A stretch of 64,000 nucleotides of DNA from assembly GCF_037975245.1 (NCBI RefSeq), contig NC_092561.1, positions 4,328,001-4,392,000 on the forward strand. The letters are read 5' to 3'. The notes under the pieces were generated by a model. The model was not told the origin of the DNA. It ran no database searches and was given only the letters and a program-made list of their open reading frames with translations. The position numbers were made by a program, and so were the translations under genes. Positions 1 to 10,656 of the stretch are shown in pieces (position 1 is the stretch's first letter; the number at the start of each line of letters is the position of its first letter). Source of the stretch: Apostichopus japonicus (Eukaryota; Echinodermata; Holothuroidea; Aspidochirotida; Stichopodidae).

Positions 1-482
1 CACAGAAAATTTGATATCGGTCTATAAGTATATCATTACCCCGAATTTCATAACGGCATAGCAAACCTTTACCGTTAAACTATATTCATCTAGTTTACTG
101 TAGGATATATAAATGAGGAAGTTGCATAAAACCCATGTAATAAACGGACATGTATTGTAGAAACTGATGTGATACAGGGCTATTAAACATCGATTTATAT
201 CCTCGATACAATAGATATTTATTAGGACTACAAGAGTCATTCAGTGAAATCAATAACTGTATCAAGTGTAAAACCTTCTTGAAATAAAACAACCTTTCTA
301 TTCGAAATTAACTTCAACGATTAAGCACGATAAGTGAACGTGTGGTTTCGTTTTTGTTTCCTACAAGGAAGTTATTCATGTTCAGTAGAATGCTGAGTGC
401 ATTCAATTTAGATAATAATCAGTTAAAGAGGCAAGTCCATGTTTGGATGTTATTTCTGACTGCTCCCAATCAGCGACAGAAA

Positions 483-3400
483 ATGCGAGGGTGCCATCTT
501 TCATTTCTTCTGGTACTACGATTGACCACTGGTGTTGGGTGCAACAATGAGTTCTGTATGGGCTTGCCTTATGTTTTCCAAAGTAAACTTATCACCATTG
601 GAAGTAACACAGAAATACACTGTAATATTCGCGATTCCTGTACACGCGGAGTATGGCTGATAACTCTGGAATCAAATGGAACATCTTACGAACTGTCTTC
701 GGGAAACTGCAGTGCTTGTGGTGACTATTTCACAGTTTTCAATAACAAAACGTCGAATTCCCTAATCATCGAAAACTTCAATTCAGAATTAAGTGGCATG
801 TACAAGTGTGTAAGCGATTCGTGCTCTAATGGAGTGAAGGCGTCCCCGACGAGGTGTTTCAATGTTACGGGGGTAGCAAGAGAGCTAAGACAATGTCGTT
901 TAAGACTGTCCTACCTACAAGAAAATGGAACCTCTTCGGTAATAAACTGTTAGAACTGTTGGTAACCACAAATTATGATATATATATATATTCAATCTAG
1001 CATATAGTTGGGCAGCTTATTCGTTTTCCTCACTATGATATGTATCACTGTAGCATAGTTGGGTAACTCCTCCCTTTTCCTCAGTATATGATATGTATCA
1101 ACGTAGTATAATGAGGTAACTCCTCCGTTTCCTCTGTATATGATATGTACCAATGTAGTATAGTTGCGCAAGTCATTCGTTTTCCTCAGTATATGATATG
1201 TATCACTGTAGTATAGTTGGGTAACTCCTCCGTTTTCCTCAGTGTATGATATGTATCACTGTAATATAGTTGGGCAACTCATTCGTTTCCCTCACAGGGT
1301 TTTCGTTAGTAGCCGGGACCCGGGTCAAATGACCCGCTCATTGCACGTACATGACCGGGCTACTTTGCGACGCTCAGTAAAAAAAAAAAAAAAATTAAAA
1401 AAAAAAAATGACGAAAAAAATCGAGAGGAATAAATACCCACAACCAGGTCAGGTGTGATTGAAACTGTCACAGCAGTTAACTGTTGGTAAAAACTACAAG
1501 AAGTTGAACATTAGTAGTATGGTCGAGGAGATGAGGCCGAGGGGTGGGTGAGAGTAGAGGTAGGCGAAGGGCTTCTCTTGACATACAAATTGTTGCTCAA
1601 CAGAGATAAAAGCTGAATAAAAAACAGAAGGTTCTATAACAGACCTAGTTGGGTATTTTTTGGCAGTAAAATCCTACTCACTTTGTAGGTACCGTAGACC
1701 TATTATCATTTTGTTATGATCGCACTTCATTTAATGCAGCAAGTGCGTCACACCCTTGCAAAGTTCGGTTCAGTGGCATAGCTACCTCCCTAGGCTCCAT
1801 GACCCGAGTGTTAATAAAAAAAACTTCAGGAGAAAAAAAGAAAAATAGGACAGAAGAAAGGGGTGATTGGGAGGGGGCAATATCATTGACCAAACAACTG
1901 TATATTGCACCATTTTGCATCTAGAGACTTTTTAAATTGCAATTTTCCGGCAAAGGGGAGGAGGCACCCCCTCCCCTTAGACCCCTCCCCCATGTCCGCG
2001 TACAGACAGTCCCGCCTACTTTTCAACTTGACCCACCTACTTCATTTCTTAACAAAAACCCTGCCTCAGTATATGATATTTATCACTGTAGTATAGTTGG
2101 GCAACTCATTCGTTTTCCTCAGGGTACACTACGAATACAAAGAGACCTTGGGTAGAACGATTAAACGATCACAATTTTTGGCTAAGTTTTCTACGTTTTG
2201 ACAATTGAATTGGTTAAAATGTTGTATGATTCCTCTTCATTTGGGAAACATATATTGATTGGATGCATAGTCTAACCAGTACGCTATTGGTTAGGATGTT
2301 TACCATTTGGTGCCCCATTTGCTACAACCTACATGCAGTCGGTGATACTAGAACGTAGGATATAACTTAACGTTAATGATAATGTCAGCTCTTACGCATC
2401 AGTCTCGCAGTAAGCGATGAAATGAGATAACAGCTTTATTAAAACGTTTGCCAATATACAAAAAACAAAAACAAAAAACACTCTACAGAACAAACATTTG
2501 ATTTTAATTGTGAACATTACAAAGGTGATTTTGCCATCTTGTCTGCGCGGGATTCACAAGCTCAAAATGAAAAATTATGACTACATAGTCTACAAACATA
2601 ATAATTTAATGGTTTACAGTTTCAGCTTCTTGACGACGTCCCATCAATTTCTGAAAAAAAAATCAGCCTAGATGCAGATCCCTATACACAAATGGTTGAT
2701 AATTACGTTTATTAATTATTTTATGAAGTTATTTAATATTTTTTTCACTGCATGTGTGGTAATTCTCTCAGATACTCTGTTTTGTTCTATTTATTCGAGC
2801 GTAGATCTTTACTAACGGTTCCAGTAAAGTATCTGTTCAGACGGGTGCAAGATTGAATTTCACATGCATCGATGGGTCAAAAGTCAGACTCAAATGCGGT
2901 GACAATGGTATGCTAAAGACTATAGTGAATTATCTCTTTTTAAATTACATACTGTAATTAGTCTATACTGTGGTTCTGTTATGCAAGTATATGTTGAGTA
3001 AGGTATTTGCAGTTTCTCAGTTATGTTTTTGTGTTTTTAATTTTAATTTTCATGATCTGAAGAGACTTAGCAAGAGATATTAAGGACAAATTATGCATTA
3101 ACTATTTACACAACCAAACTGATGTCTATCTCGACAATCTTTTTGCCACTCGTTTATGTAGGCCTACTCTAAAGAATTATACAATCTTCATAACAAATAT
3201 CGTTGTGATTTAAAGTTATTTACAGATAGGAGATATTCAATATGAGAAGATAAAAATAGAAATGCTCTCATCGTATTTATTAATTTTTTCGACGATTCAT
3301 TCATTTCAGAAGAATCAGATGTTCCGAATTATTTTCCCCTTTCTGTGTGTTCATTTTCAGCAATCGACAAGACGGACAACATAATTGTGAATATTTCTCA

Positions 3401-3728
3401 TAATAATTGTAGAATTAGATGTAAGAAGTCTTTCGATGGTGATGCTCAATGTAAGACTGACTTATACCTTGAGGTAAAGAACCGAATCGCGACGACCCGC
3501 TTAGTAGCTGGATTTGAAACAACGACTGGTTCGTCTCTGATGGACAAACAGACAGTCAAATCAGCAAACGGACCTCTCATTATAATCTCTGTATTTCTTG
3601 CGATATTTGTTTTCACCACTATTGTACTAGGTAGGTACATTATTAAATCAAGGGGCGGTAGGCACGACGATGTCGGAAATCTCCCACGGGCTTGTGAACC
3701 GCAGTATGCTGTGGTCATGATGCATTGA
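483..3728 (+). CDS. Ig-superfamily type I membrane receptor, tandem copy A (3 coding exons)
   Basis: Coding exons 483-872, 2805-2907 and 3361-3728 join at phases 0 and 1 through GT/AG sites and give 286 residues. Residues 1-19 form a signal peptide (hydrophobic LSFLLVL). The first Ig-like domain has C47, W58 and the SGMYKC motif (Y107, C109), with extra cysteines around 50-80 and 114-125. Exon 2 begins a second Ig-like domain (GARLNFTC), which continues into exon 3. A membrane span covers about 235-257, followed by a tail of about 30 residues with YAVV, a YxxPhi-type sorting motif. Several N-glycosylation sequons (NGT, NKT, NVT, NFT, NIS) are visible. The start at 483 is chosen because copies B and C share it and the upstream frame is closed in C; copy A alone stays open back to 342. 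I recognise the fold but no named orthologue. A recognition or adhesion receptor is likely; the ligand is unknown. Confidence 0.8.
1000..1294 (+). repeat. Intron-1 minisatellite, about 55-base unit (copy A, left part)
   Basis: Imperfect tandem copies of a unit containing TATGATATGTATCACTGTAG, then TATAGTTGGG and a TCCTCCGTTTTCCTCAG-like end. The array follows a (TA)n tract at about 978-990. It is interrupted by the transposon at 1295 and resumes at 2064-2122. Units end in a pyrimidine run plus CAG, so each resembles a weak splice acceptor. Confidence 0.85.
1295..2063. mobile_element. Non-autonomous TIR DNA transposon, hAT-like with 5-base TSD
   Basis: The left end begins CAGGGTTTTCGTTAG and the reverse complement of the right end begins CAGGGTTTTTGTTAA, a near-perfect 15-base terminal inverted repeat. 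The flanks at 1290-1294 and 2064-2068 both read CCTCA, a 5-base target duplication inside a minisatellite unit. Copies B and C lack the insertion, which confirms the boundaries. The interior has A-rich tracts (about 1380-1410) and GC-rich subterminal sequence, and no transposase reading frame. CAGGG ends with a 5-base TSD fit the hAT superfamily subgroup with short TSDs; the family call is inference. Confidence 0.8.
2064..2122 (+). repeat. Intron-1 minisatellite (copy A, right part after the transposon)
   Basis: One unit of the same roughly 55-base minisatellite resumes immediately after the transposon, ending in GTTTTCCTCAGGG as the arrays in copies B and C do. Confidence 0.75.
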
Positions 3729-4328
3729 TGTGGTGTTTAATGTGTTTTTAATTTTAATTTTATCTCAAGTCAATACAAATTAACCTAGCACTGTAAAGAC
3801 AATCTTTATACTCATGTATCCTGCATATATATAGGCCTTTTTTTTTCGTATTTTCACTAAAACTTCATGTCATACTTTTCATGGTTTGAAGTTAACATTT
3901 CAGAGTGGAAAACAGTCGTTTATTTGCAGCATTAATATTGGAAGAGTCTTAGTCAATTTTATTTTCAACTAAGTTTTAATAGTTCACCGTATAGCCACTG
4001 TAATATATAATAATCGAGCGTATATCAGTTGTAATATAAAATAATCGAGCGTACAACAGCTGTAATATATACAGATTTAACGTTATATCAGCTTACCGAA
4101 GTTGCAGTTAACACAAGAAATTGACTTATTAAAAATATCAACCACTTATTGCTATATAATTGGAAACATTATACACCCGTTACTACAAGAAGGACTGAAC
4201 ACGAAGGAAATGTACTTTCAACTTGAAAAATATTCATTTTCTTTTCATTGTCCTATAGTTAAGTCTATACGGTTACTCATTACGTATCGATTTAACGACA
4301 CGGTATATCAGGAAGAAAATATACGGAA

Positions 4329-4329
<1 letters not shown>

Positions 4330-4376
<47 letters not shown>
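4330..4376. repeat. (TA)n microsatellite 3' of copy A
   Basis: An uninterrupted AT dinucleotide run. Equivalent tracts lie at about 10308-10329, 13230-13282 and 13498-13536, each next to the roughly 230-base 3' repeat described separately. Confidence 0.9.
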
Positions 4377-4734
4377 GTATATATATTATTTTAACACAAA
4401 AAATAAAAGCAAACTCCAATATTGGGTATACATAGCTGCATGTCTCTTATAACATTATTGACGCATTTCTGGATATGGTAAGAAAGTAAATAGTTTATCA
4501 AACGCTTTCTCTTTACCTTAAATTACTAAAACATTTCGATATATTCTGAAAACTACCTTTTAGTTTATAAAATCTACCGTGATCTCGTGATCTCGATATT
4601 TGATATTTAAAAGTTTATTGAGGATCAGTTGCATGGTAAAGAGTATGAACATTTTTTGCTTCTATGAATAGACACTAACTTCTGATCTGATTTCCATATA
4701 TAATAATGATAGTATATTTAAATTTTGTTAATTT

Positions 4735-5290
4735 ATTTTATATATTTATACAGGGTAACATATTCAACGTAGTTGTTATAAACAGCGGTCCTGTGAAACA
4801 ATAAAAATATGAAAAAAGCAACATATATAAAATAAAACAGGCAACAAAAATGCTAAAAAAACAAACAAAGAACGATAAAAGGTAAAATATAAACATTAAG
4901 ATAGCATGTAAACTTTAAGATGACATTTAAAAGTATCAAAAGTATATGCATTCCTCAGGTAGACTGTTCCAAACGGTTGGACCCATAAACGAGGAGGAGT
5001 TTTTAAAACATTCTAACCTATCATCAGGCACGTGAAGATCATTTACATTAAAAGAATGCGTGAGTCCATAATCCTGAACATCAACCTGCATAGTATCATG
5101 ATTAGAAGTTTAATCTGGCGCCACACCATGGATGGCTTTAAACATTGAAATAGGCATAAAATAATACCTTCTTTGTTTCACCTTCATCCATGGAAGTTCC
5201 ATTACTAGATTAATGCCTCTAAAATAAGTAAAATTTAGTAACAATCCTTGCAGCCCTATTCTTTTTAATGAAATCGTGCATTATTGTGCA
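4735..5290 (-). mobile_element. LINE (non-LTR retrotransposon) 3' remnant, flank of copy A
   Basis: The minus strand shows fragments of the conserved region after the reverse transcriptase: an aromatic motif of the type GRTVWNSLP, the segment PWIKVKQR-like near 5180-5210, and an FKAIHGVAP-like motif near 5130. The same element lies at 13,890-14,460, where the protein pattern is clearer. The body of the LINE is absent. Together with the copy downstream of C it shows that this flank was part of the duplicated unit. Confidence 0.65.
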
Positions 5291-5299
5291 GTGTGACAG

Positions 5300-7134
5300 C
5301 TCTGTAAGTTCGGGATAAGCTAACTATAGCCAGTAATTATTTTCATATATTTGTCAAGACTAGGAATAAAAAGTTGATAACTGACAACCGAACGATTGCG
5401 CGCAAATTGCGCACATTTATTTTACAAAGAGTTGCCGTGTCCGAAGTGGCACATCATGGCAAGAAAAGAAAGAAACATTACTGAGCGCGAAACGTGCAAA
5501 TAATTGCGTTGGCATATGTTTGGGTTTTAAACGGCATCTTTGGGCACATACAACGACGAATAATAATAAATGGTGAAATATACACGCGGATATTGCTCGC
5601 GAAGCGTTCGTCCCATATTTTGTTTCATACAGAACATTCCGAACACTAAATAACATAGTGAAAAGATAGGAAGGAACAATCACTGAGTGGGGGGTCTGGG
5701 GTTCCATAGATATAAAACAAAAACAAACTTTTTAAGATGCAACTTCTGCCGGCATCTGGCAGTCAAGAATAGTACACAGGCAACATGTTTTCACGTTGTA
5801 CCGTGTGTTGTAAAGCATCTTTCTGTAACCCTTATTCTTAAAAACAAAATAGGGTAAAATTGGGGAGAATCGGGAACGATTTGACCCCACCCATCAAGAA
5901 AAAAGAACAAGAACAACAAGTTAACAACAAATATTGCTTTCAATTGAACCTGTATCAGTCATACATTGGTTGCATATTTCATTTCGTTAAAGCATTGAGT
6001 TGGCCTTTTAAGTTCGCTTAAAGTTATGGTACTTTATAATTTAAACAAAAGAAGAAAGAAATAATATTAAAATAGTGAACACCATTATTACAAAAGTCGT
6101 TACAACAGTGGTGGACTATAACAGTACCGTATTAAACAATGACTGACAACATGCACTCACTTTGTTATTGCAGTGTACAACCTCCCCCCCCCCCCCCAAT
6201 ATAAACTGAGGCGAGGTAATTCTAACGGTTCTTGTGTGTGTGAAACATGTAGATTACATTCTAGCCGCCTTATTTGATTGCTTACGTTGTTCTGGTGCTT
6301 TTCGATCGAATATTATGTTGGGTTTGTGAAATGGACTTTTAAGTTTTTACATAACGCCCTCTATTTTTATTTTTATCGTTAGAGCAGTTCACACTTGGTG
6401 TTTCTTTCGATGATTAATATCTTACTGGTGCTTTTCTATTTCTTGTAAAGCATCGACTTTCTTTGTGAGTGATTACTTTGCTTTAACCATGAGCCGAGTT
6501 ACTTCATATCTTCATTTGTTACTTACCACAATGCTAAATATAATATCATTATGAGAACCTTGACTTTGAGTTTGAAATCATTATCCCGCTTGATTTAGTT
6601 TGTCAAGTTAGCAATACATTTGATATTCGATCACATCAACGACTTTTCGTTTTGTATCAGTTATTTGTGACTTTTGTTGAAACCCCGGGTCTATAATGAC
6701 TTTATTTATATCAAAGCTTCATCAATTAAAGTAGCTATGGACTACCTAGTCAAGCCTCTCCACTGCTGTTGGTACTGTGCAATATTCCAAATTTGACAAG
6801 CAAAACGTAATATTGCTGAACTTGGGTACCATATGATGGATTAAGGAGAGGATTGGGAGAAGGGATACTCGGCGCACGGATTAAATTAGGGGGACTGAGG
6901 AATAGGGATAAAGAATACGGTTTTCTCAGTTTCAGAAAATATTTATGGAAAAAATCAAGACTTCCAAAAAGTGTGTGTGTGTTTGGGGGTGGGGGGGGGG
7001 GCGGGGTGATAACAAAATTGTTCCTGTGGACCTGTCTGACTTCGGGAAATTCGTATCTCTGAAATGTTTTAGAAAAACATCTCTTTTTATCATATTCCTC
7101 AAAGAACATTGTAAGATTGTAATTTGTTAATAAC
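5300..7134. other. Spacer between copies A and B, no gene seen
   Basis: About 1.8 kb without a counterpart in the other repeat units. It holds a poly-C run near 6184-6197 and a GT/poly-G run at about 6970-7006. Open frames are short and show no recognisable domain. The copy-B unit begins near 7134, where the sequence at positions 1-340 recurs. Confidence 0.6.
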
Positions 7135-7602
7135 ACAGAAAATTGGATATCGGTCTATAAGTATATCATTACCCCGAATTTCATAACGGCATAGCAAACC
7201 TTTACCGTTAAACTATATTCATCTAGTTTACTCTAGGATATATAAATGGGGAAGTTACATATAACCCATGTAATAAACGGACATGTATTGTAGAAACTGA
7301 TGTGATACAGGGCTATTAAACATCGATTATTAACATTGATACAATAGATTAGGACTACAAGAGTCATTCAGTGAAACCAAAAACAATAACTGTATCAAGG
7401 GTAAGACCTAAATTTCTATTCGAAATTAAATTCAACGATTAAGTACGATAATTGTGAACGTGTGGTTTCGTTTTTGTTTCCTACAAGGAAGTTATTCATG
7501 TTCAGTAGAATGCTGAGTGCATTCAATTTTGATAATAATCAGTAACAGAGGCAAGTCCATGTTTGGATGTTATTTCTGACTGCTCCCAAACAGCGACAGA
7601 AA

Positions 7603-8095
7603 ATGCGAGGATGCCATCTTTCATTTCTTCTGGTACTACGATTGATCACTGGTGTTGGGTGCAACAATGAGTTCTGTATGGGCTTGCCCTATGGTTTCCA
7701 AAGTAAACTTATCACCATTGGAAGTAACACAGAAATACACTGTGATATCCGTGATTCCTGTACACGCGGAGTATGGCTGATAACTCTGGAATCAAATGGA
7801 ACATCTTACGAACTGTCTTCGGGAAACTGCAGTGCTTGTGGTGACTATTTCACAGTTTTCAATAACAAAACGTCGAATTCCCTAATCATCGAAAACTTCA
7901 ATTCAGAATTAAGTGGCATGTACAAGTGTGTAAGCGATTCGTGCTCTAATGGAGTGAAGGCGTCCCCGACGAGGTGTTTCAATGTTACGGGGGTAGCAAG
8001 AGAGCTAAGACAATGTCGTTTAAGACTGTCCTACCTACAAGAAAATGGAACCTCTTCGGTAATAAACTGTTAGAACTGTTGATAACCACAAATTA

Positions 8096-8144
<49 letters not shown>

Positions 8145-9878
8145 CTAGCATATAGTTGGGCAACTACTTCGTTTTCCTCACTATGATATGTATCACTGTA
8201 GTATAGTTGGGCAACTCCTCCGTTTTCCTCAGTATATGATATGTATTACTGTAGTATAGTTGGGTAACTCCTCCGTTTTCCTCAGTATATGATGTGTATC
8301 ACTGTAGTATAGTTGGGCAACTCATTCGTTTTCCTCAGTATATGATATGTATCACTGTAGTATAGTTGGGTAACTCCTCCGTTTTCCTCAGTATATGATG
8401 TGTATCACTGTAGTATAGTTGGGTAACTCCTCCGTTCTCCTCAGTATATGATATATATATCATTGTAGTATAGTTGGGCAACTCATTCGTTTTCCTCAGG
8501 GTAAACTACGAATGCAAAGAGACCTTGGGTAGAGCGATTAAACGATCACAAATTTTGGGCAAGTTTTCTACGTTTTGACAATTGAATTGGTTAAAATGTT
8601 GTATATTCCTCTTCATTGGGAAACATATATTGATTGGATGCATAGTCCGACCAGTTCGTTATTGGTTAAGATGTTTACCATTTGGTGCCCTATTTGCTAC
8701 AACCTACATGCAGTCGGTGATACTAGAACGTAGAAAATAACTTAACGTTAATGACAACGTCAGCTCTTACGCATCAGTCTCGCAGTAAGCGATGAAATGA
8801 GATAACAGCTTTATTAAAACGTTTGCCGATAAAAAAATAAAAAAATAATAAAAAACACTCTTACATTTGATTGTTATTGTGAACATTACAAAGGTGATTT
8901 GGCCATCTAGTCTGCGCGGGATTCACAAGCTCAAAATGAAAAGTTATGACTACATAGTCTACAAACATAATAATTTAATGGTTTACCGTTTCAGCTACTT
9001 GAAGATGTCCCATGAAGTTGCTAAAAAATTCAGCATTAATGCAGATCCCTATTGACAAATGGTAATTCTCTCAGATACTCTGTTTTGTTCTATTTATTCG
9101 AGTGTAGATCTTTACCAACGGTTCCAGTAAAGTATCTGTTCAGATGGGTGCAAGATTGAATTTCACATGCATGGATGGGTCAAAAGTCAGAATCAAATGC
9201 GGTGACAATGGTATGCTAATGTCATAGTGAATTATCTCTTTTTAAATTACATACTGTAATTAGTCTATACTGTGGTTCTGTTATGCAAGTATATGTTGAG
9301 TAAGGTTTTTCAGTTTTTCAGTTTTTTTTGTGTGTTTTTAATTTTAATTTTAATGATCTGAAGAGACTTAGCAAGAGATATTACAGCCAAGTTATGCATT
9401 CAATTATTTACACAACCAAACTGATGTCTATATGTCGACAATCTTTTTGCCACTAGTTTATGTAGGCCTACTCTAAAGAATGATACAATCTTCATAACAA
9501 ATATCGTTATGATTTAAAGTTATTTACAGATAGGAGACATTCAATATGAGAAGATAAAAATAGAAATGTTCTCATCGTAATTATTAATTTTTCGACGATT
9601 CATTCATTTCAGAAGAATCAGATGTTCCGAATTATTTTCCCCTTTCTGTGTGTTCATTTTCAGCAATCGACAAGACGGACAACATAATTGTGGACATTTC
9701 TCATAATAATTGTAGAATTAGATGTAAGAAGTCTTTCGATGGTGATGCTCAATGTAAGACTGACTTATACCTTTTACTAGGTAGGTACATTATTAAATCA
9801 AGGGGCGGTAGGCACGACGATGTCGGAAATCTTCCACGGACTTGTGAACCGCAGTATGCTGTGGTCATGATGCATTGA
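7603..9878 (+). CDS. Ig-superfamily protein, tandem copy B, lacking the membrane span (predicted secreted)
   Basis: Coding exons 7603-7992, 9108-9210 and 9664-9878 have the same boundaries and phases as copy A and give 235 residues. Exons 1 and 2 are almost identical to copy A (T/I at 16, V/G at 31 and N/D at 48 among the differences). Exon 3 is 153 bases shorter: the sequence runs from DLYL directly to LGRYIIKSRGG, losing the stalk and the whole hydrophobic segment but keeping the reading frame and tail. The product should therefore be secreted and soluble. The frame is intact from start to stop, so this is not an obvious pseudogene, but expression cannot be judged. An assembly or allelic artefact is the main alternative. 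Confidence 0.75.
8146..8497 (+). repeat. Intron-1 minisatellite (copy B), uninterrupted
   Basis: About six units of the 55-base repeat with no transposon, preceded by a (TA)n tract at about 8096-8139. This array is the empty-site reference for the insertion in copy A. Confidence 0.85.
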
Positions 9879-10097
9879 TATGGTGTTTAATGTGTTTTTA
9901 ATTTTATATCAAGTCAATAAAAATTAACCAAGCACTGTAAAGACAATCTTTATACTCATGTATCCTGCATATATATAGGCCTATATATTTTTCGTTTTTT
10001 TTTCCTAAAACTTCATGTCATACTTTTCATGGTTTGAAGTTAACATTTCAGAGTGGAAAACAGTCGTTTATTTGCAGCATTAATATTGGAGGAGTCT

Positions 10098-10510
10098 CTA
10101 ACACAAAAAATAAAAGCAAACTCCAATATTGGGTATACATAGCTACTTTTATTTTGAAAACTGCGGAACTGACGCTGCATGCCTCTTATAACATTATTGA
10201 CGCATTTCTGGATAAGGTATGAAAGTAAATAGTTTAACAAACGCTTCCTCTTTACCTTAAATTACTAAAACATTTCGATATATTCTGACAAACTATCTCT
10301 TAGTTTATAAAATATATATATATATATATTACTTTAACAAAAAAAAAATAAAAGCAAACTCCAATATTGGGTATACATAGCTACTTTTATTTTGAAAACT
10401 GCGGAACTGACGCTGCATGCCTCTTATAACATTATTGACGCATTTCTGGATAAGGTATGAAAGTAAATAGTTTAACAAACGCTTCCTCTTTACCTTAAAT
10501 TACTGAAACG
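10098..10510 (+). repeat. Direct repeat of a roughly 230-base 3'-flank segment, 2 copies, (TA)n between
   Basis: A segment beginning AAAAATAAAAGCAAACTCC and running through CTGCGGAACTGACGC to TTACCTTAAATTACT occurs at about 10098-10300 and again at 10333-10507. The second copy stops where the truncated copy-C unit begins. Further copies lie at 13284-13495 and 13536-13750, and a shortened one at 4394-4575. The (TA)n tracts between copies are likely recombination points. Confidence 0.8.
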
Positions 10511-10656
10511 ATAAGCCTATGCGTGGTTTCATTTTTGTTTCCTACAAGGAAGTTATTCATGTTCAGAAGAATGCATTCAATTTTGATAATGATCAGTAAC
10601 AGAGGCAAGTCCATGTTTGGATGTGATTTCTGACTGCTCCCAATCAGCGACAGAAA

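Noticed and set aside
3474-3632. GAG|GTAAAG and TACTAG|GT inside exon 3 as an alternative intron that would remove the membrane span
   Set aside because: The sites look good, but removing 157 bases shifts the frame, and the copy B deletion does not match this junction. Without transcripts it is not supported.
5417-5707. 96-codon minus-strand frame between copies A and B
   Set aside because: No domain, no splice partners, no counterpart in the other units and no codon pattern; judged chance.
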